From: Balanoglossus misakiensis
Taxonomy: Eukaryota; Hemichordata
Assembly (NCBI GenBank): GCA_040954595.2
Contig: CM082579.2
Coordinates: forward strand, 14,942,001 to 15,006,000
Direction of reading: 5' to 3'
DNA length: 64,000 nt
Shown here: piece by piece, positions 26,064 through 36,918 of the stretch
Position numbering within the stretch: the stretch's first letter is position 1
How the letters are laid out: each line of letters starts with the position of its first letter
Position numbers and translations under genes: made by a program
Notes under the pieces: model-generated
What the model saw: the letters and a program-made list of their open reading frames with translations, nothing else
Told to the model about the DNA's origin: nothing
Database searches by the model: none

Positions 26064-26137
26064 GTAAGTTGAATTGACCCTAGCCCTTTCACCAACATGG
26101 TTCAGTCAAAACCAATTGTTTTCTATGGTAATGTTGG

Positions 26138-26765
26138 ACCTCTAAAGAGGAAACGGGGGGGGGGGGGGGGTGATGAAAGGTTTAAGACTTACAGATCACA
26201 ACTTAAATAGCCATTCAGAAAGAGGCTTAGAGTGGAGTATCAAATCGGACGATACCACTGACTGGTGGAGGAAGACAAAATAAGCAAACTGAGTAGATGA
26301 GTGCTCAGATTTCTTCAGAGGACCAAACGTTTCAAAGAATTATACGTAACAATCCATGCCTGGTCCGTCAGTAGATATAAACAGAACATTGTGGCTGTAT
26401 TCATTAAAGGGACAAAGTCTCTCTCTCACTGCCCTTTTTCCATTAATTATGTTTGATACAAGACTGCGTTTATATTATTCTACATGTGGATATAGTGAAT
26501 CAACGTTCAACCATACACACCTTCCACTCCGCTTGTATAGACACGAGAGTTTTAAAAAGTCGCCAAAATGAATAAACGGTCTCTACCATTTATTCATTTC
26601 GGGCGGGTTTTTACTCTCGTATCATACAAGCGGGATGGAAGTTGTGTGTGGTTGAACGTTCATTCACTAACATAAACGGTGTCTTGTATCATGTCCCTTT
26701 AACACTTTTGAAGCATTTTACTAATGCTAACATGACTAGACCAATTGAATGATGTTACATTGCAG
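26138..26765. other. Intron 5' of CTLD exon 2, with MITE
   Basis: Holds a G homopolymer tract (about 26155-26170) and the foldback element at 26404-26702, whose right end lies 63 bp before the next exon. No gene seen. Confidence 0.6.
26404..26702. mobile_element. Foldback MITE, TTAAAGGGAC family (copy iv)
   Basis: Counterpart of 1202-1500, with matching TTAAAGGGAC and GTCCCTTTAA ends. Confidence 0.75.
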
Positions 26766-26847
26766 GTTATCAACTCAGAGGGGCGTCTTGTTGTAAAGCG
26801 GTACCTGACAAACAATCAGCTGGCAACGCTGAAAATACCTGTCAGTC
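26766..26847 (+). CDS. CTLD exon 2
   Basis: 82-nt exon (CATTGCAG acceptor, GTAAGT donor), phase 1 in and phase 2 out. It continues from the previous exon with GYQLRGASC and ends at TCQS, the conserved Cys that opens the CTLD core disulfide. The Tyr of the common SCY motif is Cys here (codon TGT at 26792-26794), while the proximal copy keeps Tyr. The change makes two adjacent cysteines. Confidence 0.85.
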
Positions 26848-27479
26848 GTAAGTATGAAAGTATACATCATTTGAGTAGAATTTTATGGGAGATCCTGACA
26901 AGGCTTGGACATGTCACGCACAAATACAAAGGGCGCGTATAAAGACAGACAAAACCTCGCTTAGTGTGAGGTGTTCAGCGATTGCATCTGATAAGTCGAA
27001 AATGCTTGATCACATGTCATGTTCAGTTGGGAAATTGGATATGTCTCAGGCCAAAAAAACTAATATGTGCTATTCCGATTACATGGTTTTCAAAAATAGG
27101 GTAGGTAGAAAGGGACATTTTTTTATGTTTCAATTTTTTATATCTTTGGCCGTCGTAGTGTAGAAGAATGACATCATAGTTCTTGCGTGATTCTCGCAAT
27201 TTTCATGAATTGTTGTATATTTGACATCGTTATTTTTACTTCCGGTTTACGAAGATCTAAACTGTTTTGGGTCGGCGGGCTAAAATTAGGGTAGTTCGGG
27301 TAATCGTTATGACATTGGGAGCTACGGCTGCAAAGCCATGTGTCTCGTGCGAAAAGGGCCCTTAACCTTTTGCAATATTTAACAGCAAACAACAGACAGT
27401 TTTGAGAATAAAAGGTTTCCGTCGTGTCTGACTTTCATATCGCATTAATAGCATATCCCTAAATTTAAAGAAATTAGGA

Positions 27480-27690
27480 GAGACAGAGTGAAACAGGCAG
27501 AGTGGCAGACAGACACAAGCAGACAGACAGAGCAACATTCATCAGTAGAGACACTCATCGGTCGCTCGCTCGCTCGCTCGCTCACTCTCTCTCTCAGAGA
27601 GAGGGGGCAGACAGTCAGACAGACCGACGTTGACAGACAGTCAGTAAGTCAGTCAGCCAGTTAATCAGTCAGTCAGACGTCAAAGACACA
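27480..27690. repeat. CAGA/CTCG/CTCT simple-sequence tract
   Basis: Distal counterpart of 2281-2480, with an extra CTCG unit. Confidence 0.85.
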
Positions 27691-30189
27691 GTGACACAAA
27701 CACAGCGAGGGAGACAAAAGGACCTTTCATGCTTAAACCCCTGTTCTTCTGTTATAAACTTTGAAAACCGTTCGTTTTCAGACTGCAGATTGCTCGAATA
27801 ACGCGACACACTGCCGAAACAATAAAACAAATACTAGTGGGAGCTCATAAAATAAAATCGCTCAACCATTCCGTCGTCCTGAGTGACCTCAGCCACATTA
27901 ATTCCGACGTCTTTTTAGGGTCATGAAAAAAGTCACAAATAAGGTATTTCCCCTAGGTCCACCTGAAGCAAAAAGTTTTCGTTTCGACTCCATCATTCCG
28001 AATAGTAAGAAAGCAACAAAATTGAAAAGACAGATGTAAAATGCAATCTCTCTCACGTGGTAACGTTTGTAACTATGGCAATCACGGTACGTGTTCAGTA
28101 CACAGACAGGGAGAAAAGTTTCTCCATGCAATACATGTGTTCAGTAAGGTTTGACCTTGGTTTTACTTTGTACCATGATCGCCGCTTTCTAAGCATGGAT
28201 GAACGACGGCGGTCAGACCCAATCGAACCCTTTCATGTCAGATGACCACGGTATCTCCACTGTGAGATGACATTTGACAAACCATTTGATTTCAACAAAA
28301 TCTTCGCGTCGTCAACGCGTCGCATACCAGTCGCATATCGGTATTTACCCAATCATAAAAGTTGGAAATTCGGGAGACTCGATCTGCAACCAAGTTGAGA
28401 GTAAATTTTGACGTTTGACTATTGGCAAGTAAACAGGTTACACAATGACTTGTCGGTTTTTCCTCCGTCATGGTCGTTCTCGACCCAAGTCCCCCCTCCC
28501 AATGTCCTTCCTTGACATTTAGACACACCTTGCGGTATGACCTTGGTGGTCATGTGCAATTAGTTTTCTTGTATAAAAGCTTTTCATGCCGGGGTAGACG
28601 ACTTGTGCGTGGATCATCAACATTTCAGTGATATTTCAACGCAAAGTTTTAGCAATATTAAGAAAACAGGTAGTGAGGTGTCAAATGCATATCAATGTAC
28701 GAAAATTAGGTCAAGCCACCCGACAGCAACCGCTTTCACACAGTGTCGGACGTTGCACGGAATGTGAAACGTTACACTGCTTCGGCCGTTCACATGCACC
28801 TGGGCGTGGGTTTGATTGATGGTCAAACGCCCCCACTTACTTTGGGCGTTTTCAATGGTAAATGTGTCGTATTGATCGAAACCTTGCCGTAAACACATTT
28901 TTTTTGCTGAATCAACATTCAGAGTTCAGCCGTCTAGTTAACGAAGTATTGAAGTAAGCCACTTGTTCATCATTTTTTGTCTGTCAAACGTATTTATTCG
29001 GAAAGGGACCGGCCGCCAATGAGGGGTTTAGGGAGCCCACACGTACACTCTGGTACCTGGACAATTAACATAGACATGTCGTGTGTACCGTCCGGTTCGA
29101 AAAGATTGGTTTAAGGTAGTCCTGGTAACAGTCATCCTAACGAGGCCAGGGGAGGTCTCCAAGGGCGAAATAAACATAGCTACCGATGACGAGTCGAATT
29201 CGAATCGGACGATGCTTGTTCATAAAAGGCACAAACATAAAGCTTCGAAGTTTTTTGTCTGTGTAGTAAAGATACGACTAATCAGCCTATAGTGTAACCG
29301 TAGACCCTGGAGAAATACCAGAGCACAGCACAATGCAGCAAATGGAGTGAAACAAGAACAAAGCTTAGTCTCTGCCGCAAACAAAGCTAAATCACATATT
29401 GACACTCCAAATAGAAGCAAGACAGCCGGGGGGGGGGGGGAGGCACAGTTGTAGATCGCGGTGTTGACCCGCCCCTTCCACATCCTGTAGATGTTTGTGC
29501 GTCCAAGGCATTTTTGATAAAATATAGACTTTTGTTTTTAGCTCGAGTGTGGCCTAAGTATATCACCGTTCACACGAAAAATGTCTGTCTTTTTCAAAAC
29601 GTTGTATTATACTTCTGTGTAATTTGAACTCTAATACAAGTGACAGTATTAGAGGACAGATTTGGCACAGACAAAATTCGTATTAACAAACCACAGAGAA
29701 AACGTCAAAATGGAGCGATTTATAAAATGATCAATTCCACGAGTTTGCAAATTAAAGTTAAAGAGATACAGTTTCATTGGGTGGATCACTATCCTAGAGC
29801 GGTCTGGAAGCATGGGTGGATTTTTACCTGGTGTTTGTTTACCTGGTAAAAATAGGCTATTGTTCTCCCCTGCTTTTCATAGCGGATTTTTTAACACGTC
29901 TCCTCGAGATCAAACATTAATGAGCGATTAAAAGCGCTTCGTATACTTTTTGTGGGTCGAGTTGTGTTTTTCGTTTTATTTGGTCATTAATTCGATCAGA
30001 ATGGATTGTTTATTGTTGTATTGTTAAAAGCTTGGATTTTATGTTTCAGTTGTGCAGAGTGCTTAAGTATGCTCGACTTGCGTGGCAATTCTGCATATTT
30101 GGAGCATTCTTTGGAATTTAATTGATTTGGACATGAGTTTGTTGTTTGGTTGGTCATGGAACAACACGTGACATTGTCTGCATGACATT

Positions 30190-30375
30190 CTTTAGGGTGT
30201 TCCAATTCTGTAAATGACATGAGGTGGTTACATCGGACCATATATGGCTGAGATGAGAACATATGGCGGCGCTCTTTTTTCGCGTGTGCCACCCACTAAA
30301 AATCTGTGATTGGCTACATCTCAATTTGCCATGGTAACTATAGCTAATTTTCCATAGGTGACCGTATACCTTTAA
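30190..30375 (-). mobile_element. TTAAAGGTATA-ended repeat, minus orientation
   Basis: Reverse-oriented relative of 44142-44334. The end GGTGACCGTATACCTTTAA is clear at 30357-30375 and shared internal blocks include CCATATATGG and CAATCACAGATTTT-like sequence. The opposite end is not recognisable. Confidence 0.65.
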
Positions 30376-31353
30376 TTGCCTGTTGGTACTAAACAGCACT
30401 CTCCCCGAGTCTAGTGAAACATCATTTTGGGGGATCTGGATTTCGTGTTCATTATTGCGTGACTGATACGGCGGGTATCGATTGGAATAGGCCCTATCGT
30501 TAAAATAGAAGTTCATTCTTGTCGGGCGACCCAGGAAGGCATAAGCTTGACGTGCCTAAAGTTTGTCGGACATTGTTCGACCATCACGGCTGCAAATTGG
30601 TTTAAGTTCGACCCTGGGCCCGGTGTAGCCTGCTCCAATAGAAATGGAGAAATTAAGTATAAGGCAACAACCCGAATGTGCCACTTTTTCACTCACAGCA
30701 TCCCTCTAAAACCACAGTAAGTGATAAAACAAAAGGTTAGGTCGACTTTTCATGTCCTTATGCGCATGAAAAGAAAAGAATGAGACAGAGTCAATGAAGT
30801 CTAGTATCGTGTCTTCGTGCACACGAAGACGCCCGAGCCGTTCATCATCATGGTATTCCTCGTGGAATCTCTTGGCAAGTGCATGGCGTGTACCGAGTCA
30901 GAACATGTAAATACTGACTTCTGCCATAGACGTACCAGGTGCTTCGACGAGTTGGCCTTCGGCATTGTGGTTTTTTGGCTTTTCTAGTGAAGCCGAAGGC
31001 CAAAACCAAGGACCGTGACTAAACTGAAAAGCCCCCACCCCCCCCCCCATCTCCCCCCCCCGCCCTCACCAGTTTTTGTAGTAGATATGTTCTTCATGCC
31101 TACCCCAATTCTACCGCTGGCTGCGCTGTCACAGTGACCTCAAGCCAGGTCAAATTTGAGCTAAAAGACAAGTTCCGTCTACATACTCAGGAATATTTCT
31201 TGGTTTCTTCGCGTATAAACTCAGGAATACTATGCCCCTGAAGCCTCGGCTGGCTTTGATGCACGTTATCATGTTTTAATTAGTCAAAGACCCACAGTAG
31301 CAAAGTAGGTAATTGTCTTTTTTTCACGCGTATCCTTTGGTCATATATTCTGC

Positions 31354-31698
31354 CTGCAGCCCCCAGCCCTTGCTGCAGTTTGAAGCCCTTCCATCTCCCC
31401 TGAACGAGTTTTGGTTTTGCCGATTGAAGTTGAATAACTGGGGAAAACGTAGGCAAAATCGACAAATACCGCGACATCCTTTGCCAGGTAAGCGCTGTAT
31501 GGGTTCCGGGACCGATTTGGCGAAAAAAGTGTGGAAAATTGTGGACTGGAGACGTCTGGAGTGTAGAAATTCGCTCCGGGCCCAAATCCCGGTCGCTCGT
31601 TGTGCGGTTTAGAATAGCTGGGACCTGCAGCCCCGCAAAAACAAAAATCGTCCAGGGGAGATGGAGGGGCTGCAAACTGCAGCAACCCCCAGCCCCAC
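31354..31698. mobile_element. GC-rich MITE with ~45-bp inverted termini
   Basis: The left arm 31354-31402 (CTGCAGCCCCCAGCCC to CATCTCCCCTG) recurs as reverse complement at 31653-31698 (CAGGGGAGATGGAGGGGC to CCCAGCCCCAC). The 250-bp interior has no coding support. Confidence 0.8.
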
Positions 31699-32419
31699 AT
31701 TCGCTGATATAATTGTCACGTTCCTCGATAGTTATTATAATTTTTAGTTAGAGACGGCCTTGTAGACTCGGAATTGTAGACTAGCGACGGCTCAGCTGGC
31801 ATATCGTACCACTTTTTCTGTTACATTGCCGACCGGCCCGGCGCAACTACCGAGGAAAGATACGGGTGTGCTCGTGGGAATTGTCAACTACCCGTTCATC
31901 GTTCGACTGCTCAACACAGATCATTGATAACACAATGTCACATTTCGAACTAATTTTGAAATTCTGGATAAATTCTCCAAATATCCTGTTAATCTGGGAT
32001 TTTCTTCCATCACCTTGATGCAACTGTATCAGAATTTGTCTTTTAAGTTTATTCACACCAAAAAAAAACAACAACAGCCATTTCCTGGAAATTGTCATGT
32101 TTTCTCTAAAAGAAATAAGCTGAACTTTTTTATTCAAAGGAAACGTTCAGCAAATTTTTTTCTCCCCAAAATTCAGGTGAATTTTTCACAGATTCTTTTT
32201 TCCCAGAAATTCTGCCGAAATCTACACTAATCACACACTTATTGGAAAGGTGTAACACAAAATATAGACTTTACAAACAAAAATCTAATGTTATACATTT
32301 ATGAACCTCTTATTCACCAATATTAAATGTTTTCAAAGAGGAAATGTATTATTCACGGACTGGAATTTCGAAATTAGTTTGGAACATGTTTGATGTGTTA
32401 TAAATTGGTTTATTTTCAG
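31699..32419. other. AT-rich intron tail before CTLD exon 3
   Basis: Nothing recognisable apart from A/T runs and the polypyrimidine stretch with TTTTCAG acceptor at its end. Confidence 0.5.
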
Positions 32420-32538
32420 ATTTTATGGTGGGCACTTGACAGTAATTGAGGGTTATTCTGAAAATCGTTATGCTGGAGCAGAGATTGTAAACCAGATTGA
32501 AGAGACTTCCAATGAAACAGCGAACCATGGTTGGATTG
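32420..32538 (+). CDS. CTLD exon 3 (core, WIG motif)
   Basis: 119-nt exon (ATTTTCAG acceptor, GTGAGT donor), phase 2 in and phase 1 out. It encodes the helical first half of the CTLD: FYGGHLTVIEGYSENRYA directly after the core Cys, then helix-like residues, ending in HGWIG. GGHL followed by WIG is a hallmark of the fold. Confidence 0.93.
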
Positions 32539-32598
32539 GTGAGTGTGTCTTTTAACAGTGTTTGTCAGTGTTCCCAAATAATTTGTGGGTGTATCAAG

Positions 32599-32646
32599 TG
32601 TAAAAAATAACTGGTTTTGGAATTTGACAGTTTACAAGTAAGCACT
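32599..32646 (+). repeat. 48-bp dispersed repeat, intronic copy
   Basis: The same sequence lies in reverse complement at 35957-36004, where it abuts and apparently cuts the CUB1 exon. Core: GGTTTTGGAATTTGACAG. Outside the core, this copy has CAAGTGT and ACACTTG as possible inverted ends (about 32595-32665). Confidence 0.8.
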
Positions 32647-32983
32647 GCATAGTAACACTTGAATGATAATTGTCTCAAGATGGTAATTGAAAAGCCTATT
32701 TTTTACATCTCAATAACCTCACAAAATCTTGCTATTAAGTGACTCTGTATGCAGTTTTTCATCCAGATGGAGGGATGAGGGAATTCGCCCACTGTCAGCA
32801 TGTTGGCACCCCCCTAGAAATTGGTCAAGGGGGAAATGGTGCCCCTTACAGACTCAGCAATGTCACTCATTCCCCTCCTTGCAAGAGTGCAACTATTCAA
32901 GCAAAGGGGGACATATCCCCCCCCCCCCCATCCTGGATGAAACACTGCTGTATGCATCTTCTTTCTTTATTTCCATTTTATAG

Positions 32984-33199
32984 GATTTAGTGGACCCAAT
33001 CGAGATGGCAGTGTGGAATATGATTATTCAGATGGCAGGAAAGGTAGTGTCTTTGATGGTCGATGGGCAGACACAGAACCTGATGCCTCCACTGGGCAAT
33101 GTGTGAGGTTAAACCTCTTTGAAAATAATTACCCATTGTATCATGCAAGATGTGATGATGTCAGTCTGTCAATGTGTGAAGTAGCAGCTTGTGCTGAGG
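32984..33199 (+). CDS. CTLD exon 4 (C-terminal half)
   Basis: 216-nt exon (TTTTATAG acceptor, GTAAGT donor), phase 1 in and phase 1 out. It starts GFSGPN and carries YDYSDG, then EPD where Ca-binding lectins have EPN or QPD, then GQC, RCDD and SMCEV, giving the last three conserved cysteines. The WND calcium/sugar motif is not present in its usual place, so sugar binding is doubtful. It ends AACAEG, leading into the CUB domain. Confidence 0.94.
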
Positions 33200-33295
33200 G
33201 TAAGTCTGATTCAAATCAGCTAGAATCTTCCCTTACTCGCATCAGGTCTTTACTTTTCTCGCACTGCTGTAGTCACCTCCCAATATATATACTAA

Positions 33296-33595
33296 GAGAG
33301 AGTGTGTGCAAAAGAGCGGGAGGGAGAGGCTGGGAGGGGAGAGTGAGAGGGGAGGGAGAGAGAGCTGGAGAGTGACAGGGAGGGAGGGAGGGAGGGTGGT
33401 AGTGAGGGAGAGGGGGAGAGAGAACTAGAGGGAGAGGGAGGGGTAGAGGGGGGTAGGGAGGGAGAGAGAGCTAGAGAGGGGTGGGAGGGAGGGAGAGGGG
33501 CGGGAGAGGGGAGGGAGAGGGGCGGGAGAGGGGAGGGAGAGAGCTAGAGAGGGAGGGAGAGGGGGTGGAAGGGAGGGAAGGAGAGAGAGTTAGAG
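33296..33595. repeat. GA-rich GGGAGGGAGAG tract
   Basis: About 300 bp of nearly pure purine on the plus strand with GAGAG, GGGAGGGA and AGAGCTAGAG units. Such mirror-like purine tracts can form triplex or G-rich structures; no gene is present. Confidence 0.9.
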
Positions 33596-33813
33596 TCCCC
33601 TAAGCAATACAAGATATACTTGGAAGAGCTAACCACTAAAAGTTAAACAAGGGGGATCAGATCATGTGATGTCTCCTTGGGTGCAGAATGGTGTTATATT
33701 TGAAATTCAAAATTGAGGCCAGTTGTCGCTAGATAATTCCACTCATTAATTGTATGGTTATGTTTACTTAACAATTTCTTTTACACTATTTATGTAATAG
33801 AGAACCACCGACC

Positions 33814-33886
33814 CCGAGGTGGTTCTTGGTTTCTAATTGCCGAGGGCCGCAAGCCCGAGGCGATTGGAAACCAAGAACCACTGAGG
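33814..33886. repeat. Hairpin of ~32-bp arms
   Basis: Arm CCGAGGTGGTTCTTGGTTTC at 33814 pairs imperfectly with GAAACCAAGAACCACTGAGG ending at 33886, around an 8-base loop region. Probably a small foldback element. Confidence 0.7.
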
Positions 33887-34445
33887 CTTAAAGCACGACC
33901 CCCCACAGACATTGTCACCATTGGAGCTTCGTGTACCACAAAGACGTCGTTTTACTCAACGATTCAATAAAATGAACGAACAAAAGCTTATCAAAAGAGG
34001 CTTATTCTTCATTGCTGACTGTGAAATTTGGTTGGCCACCCCTTTTCCTATAAATGAATCATGTCGTGGGCAGGTAGTTCTAGACCGCCCTGCTGGGCCT
34101 TACAAGATCGCCCACGCTTGACAGGTGTTACTCTAAATGTTCATGCTTACGTGTCAGAGTGATATGCTAATTTCAAACACTAATTTGCATCAAATTAAAC
34201 TTTACAGGTGTGTTACGTAGTGTATTATGGGAAGCGTTACAGCTATTGGGGTTTTGCGTGCACATGGTAAGCTTACGCGAAAATTTTCTAGGCCAAATGC
34301 AGAAGGCCTACATGTAAGTGTCACGTTTTTTTTTTTATTTTCCTTCAAATGTCCATGAAATCGATCTGAAGATACATGTAGTTCCGATCTATATCATCTG
34401 CGAAAACAAGCGGCTACATGTTGGTAAAGCAAAAACCGGGTAACA

Positions 34446-34555
34446 ATGCTCTACATGGTACTACTGCCCGTCTGTGTATTGGCCTCCCTGGCTTTTGAAC
34501 GAACCACTCTCTACGAGCCACAGCGGCAACACGTCTGTATGGTAGCGATATTGGT
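34446..34555 (+). CDS. Possible signal-peptide exon inside the CTLD-CUB1 intron (weak)
   Basis: An ATG opens a stretch MLYMVLLPVCVLASLAFE, which looks like a signal peptide. About 20 further residues end at TTG followed by a strong GTGAGT donor. It could be an alternative first exon or a fragment of an unrelated gene. The donor is phase 0, whereas CUB1 needs phase 1, so it does not splice in frame to the next known exon. No promoter element is certain. Chance remains likely. Confidence 0.2.
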
Positions 34556-35325
34556 GAGTAACTCATCTGCGAAAAGACTTGATACCGAAGTGAATCCGTC
34601 CGACATTACAAACCCACGTCTGGTGAACAGCAACAAAAAGTAAGCAGAATTTTGCAAGGTACGCGGGTTTTAGGCCTAAAACAGCCAACCTTGTTACATG
34701 TCGGTAGTGAAGCAAAATCGAAGTGAAGCATCTGGTTAGAGTAATACAAGCAAATCTGGGGATAATGTGATTTAGTATAATTTTCTAGAAATTTGTAGTT
34801 AATTTATTGCAACGTTAGTCTGTTTCTGGTGAATTGATTTTTGTCTATTTTATACTTTTATTATCATGTTATGAAGACTCTCGAGAGCCACCAAGACATT
34901 AGCTTTGTACGTCAGTAGACAAACTGTGAATGTGAAGCATTGAATGAAATGATCCGGAGACTGTCGCATATCCAGTTCGCTTTCAATTAACATAACAATT
35001 ACTCTATTCAAATGAAATGTACTTTGAATACAGGTATAGAAGTAAATGTAATGATGCAAATAAAGCATTGTGTATTTGTATTTTTGTTACGACAGGTGAG
35101 ACTGAGTCCTGCGGTAGTTCTAGAACCCCCGGAGGTAGTTCTAGAACTACCCGGGACTTGGTTTTAAACCTGTGGTTTTGTGTGAGACGGAGGTTCTCTC
35201 AGTGAATGACTTGTCTATTGAATAGTGTGACGTCACGATCGTGGTTTAATTGTATGATCATCTCCTTTGCAACTAAAGACTACTTTTGAACTGTCAGCAG
35301 AAAGTCTGATCCTCAAAGAATTTTG

Positions 35326-35520
35326 TACTGTAAACAGGAAATTTTCGCGAGCGATACATTTTTGCGAACTATGCGAGAGCCAAAAAAACGCGAAAATAAA
35401 CAAGTTGTGTAAAAATGTTTTTCGAAGATAGCAATGCCGTGAAATATGAGAATGCGAAAATCAATCATCGCATAACAGTTGCCACTTTTGATATCATGAA
35501 AAATTTCCTGTTTTACAGTA
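35326..35520. mobile_element. TA-type MITE, TACTGTAAAACAGG family (copy 1)
   Basis: Starts TACTGTAAACAGGAAATTTT and ends as its complement, CTGTTTTACAGTA. Internal CGCGAAAAT motifs are typical of the family. TA at both ends suggests Tc1/mariner-style TA insertion. Confidence 0.85.
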
Positions 35521-35831
35521 TGTCATAAATATAAATCAGAAACAAAACTGGGCCAAGTATTTTAAGAATCTGGCATCTGTCACACTGATAGTTTGAGCTT
35601 AGAGAATCATAATATGCGGTTCTTGGAATTTTCGGGTGTGATAAATGTCGTTTCAAAATTTTTACATTTGATTTATACTAATACAAACATTGTTTTATAC
35701 ATGTACATTGGATACTCACTGTTGGTGAAGTAATTTTATCATCAATGAAATTTCGTCAACTTGATGAGCTGAATCTTTATGACCATTCATCACACAAACA
35801 TACTCTTTCTTTTTATTTTAATGATATTCAG

Positions 35832-35957
35832 GAACATGTGGTGGTTTGGAAACTGGTGAATCGGGGACCTTTCACAGCACTGGATACCCAGATGATAATT
35901 ATTACATTCTACAAGAATGTATTTGGACAATCCAGGGACCTGCAACATCCAGAATAA
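35832..35957 (+). CDS. CUB1, first exon (3' end cut by a repeat)
   Basis: Acceptor ATATTCAG; entry in phase 1 fits the previous exon. It encodes GTCGGLETGESGTFHSTGYP and then ECIWTIQGP with SRI, a clear CUB first half (first two Cys, GYP, CxWTI). A CUB domain should continue I-x-L-x then FLHFD, but genomic homology stops after ATA at 35956. There the 48-bp dispersed repeat starts (35957-36004). The nearest GT (after 35957) would leave in phase 1, while the next exon begins in phase 0. The true exon end was probably lost by insertion or deletion. Confidence 0.85.
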   Translation, partial: EHVVVWKLVNRGPFTALDTQMIIITFYKNVFGQSRDLQHPE

Positions 35958-36004
35958 GTGCTCACTTGTAAACTGTCAAATTCCAAAACCAGTTATTTTT
36001 TACA
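35957..36004 (-). repeat. 48-bp dispersed repeat abutting CUB1 exon
   Basis: Reverse complement of 32599-32646. It starts at the base after the last CUB-coding codon and replaces the expected codons and splice donor. Confidence 0.8.
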
Positions 36005-36342
36005 GTAAAACTTGCATAAACCACTAACTCTGTCTAATCTGGAAACCTGCCTATACAAAACACCTTTTCCCGTCCATTCGACATACAAACACTTTAAAAA
36101 AAAAAAACAGACACATGTATTAGATTTAAATTCATTTCAACTAAAAAAAAAATAATTTAATTTTTTTCTTCCTTATAACAAACATGATTTTTGGTAAACT
36201 TTTGAATTAAAGGGCCATTATCTATAACTTCAGGCTAGTTTATCAGTAATTTTGTTTTGTGTTTATTACACCTCACGTATTATACCGTTTTCGTGATTGG
36301 CTGAGACGCGCTCACGTGATATAGAAAAAAAAGTGATATAAC

Positions 36343-36594
36343 ATGGCTAGAGTTGATAAAGCCCTGTCGCGTGCGCTGATATTGCCCGCTTGGTTGTTTT
36401 GGTGTTCTGGGCACGACTTCTGCGCGTTCCAAACTGTCGTTCAATGGCTTCCTTCACGATCAGTCAACTCCCGCATCTATATGGCTTCAAAGCGACACAC
36501 AGGCTTAACACCTGTTCTACTGGATGATATTTTACTGCAAACGGGCAGTAAATACACCAAAATCGCAACCAACAGCGCAGTATTTTCAAAATAA
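36343..36594 (+). CDS. Unassigned 83-residue open frame, probably repeat-derived
   Basis: Opens with an ATG within a GC-richer island, 140 bp left of a foldback. It is Trp-rich in its centre (PAWLFW, VQWLPS) and has no domain I recognise. Its position among repeats suggests a transposon remnant rather than a host exon. It has no supported splice site. Confidence 0.15.
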   Translation: MARVDKALSRALILPAWLFWCSGHDFCAFQTVVQWLPSRSVNSRIYMASKRHTGLTPVLLDDILLQTGSKYTKIATNSAVFSK

Positions 36595-36733
36595 TCTAAG
36601 TTCGAAGTAGGTATCGTATAATTCTTGGGAGATCGAGACATTTTACATTCTCAGCAACGTACGACATATGGACGCGAGTCTACATGCTACATGCTGCAGT
36701 GTATGTACGTTCAAATGTTCGGCGTAATAAAAT

Positions 36734-36918
36734 TAATAACACATTATGCTCGGGCAACATCACGATTTGAAGCCTGCCCTCGGGCTGGTGATCTCTGACC
36801 AAAATATTGATGATACCCTCGCCTGCGGCTCGGGCATCATCAATATTATGGTCAGAGATCACCATCCCTCATGCAGGCTTCAAATCGTGATATTGCCCTC
36901 GCTATCATGTGTTATTAT
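36734..36918. mobile_element. Foldback element, ~80-bp arms
   Basis: The left arm (ATAACACATTATGCTCGGGC, then CGATTTGAAGCCTGCCCTC and GGTGATCTCTGACC) is repeated in reverse complement on the right, ending GTGTTATTA. The loop is short (about CTCGCCTGCGGCTC). A near-perfect cruciform-capable MITE. Confidence 0.85.

Larger units (their letters stand above)
25065..29220 (+). repeat. Segmental duplication, distal copy
   Basis: Direct copy of 1-4004 with an offset of about 25 kb. After 29220 it continues into unrelated DNA, whereas the proximal copy enters the satellite. This copy holds two consecutive exons of the lectin-type gene (26006-26063 and 26766-26847). Apart from these exons, its content is the same set of foldback elements, homopolymer tracts and CAGA repeats. 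The very low divergence fits either a recent duplication or two haplotypes assembled in tandem. Confidence 0.93.
26848..32419. other. 5.6-kb intron inside the CTLD
   Basis: Contains the rest of the duplicated segment to 29220, a G tract near 29428-29440, a TTAA-ended repeat (about 30190-30375), C tracts near 31037-31070 and a foldback element at 31354-31698. Short open frames here are not supported by homology or splice context. Confidence 0.6.
33200..35831. other. Intron between CTLD and CUB1
   Basis: Holds a 300-bp GA-rich tract, a small hairpin at 33814-33886, a possible signal-peptide exon at 34446 and a TA-type MITE at 35326-35520. Confidence 0.6.

Noticed and set aside
30154-30516. Minus-strand frame of 120 residues
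   Set aside because: Covers the TTAA-ended repeat shared with 44142-44334, where the frame is not kept.
31280-31700. Three overlapping frames of 99-131 residues
   Set aside because: They cover a GC-rich MITE with long inverted ends; both-strand openness reflects composition.
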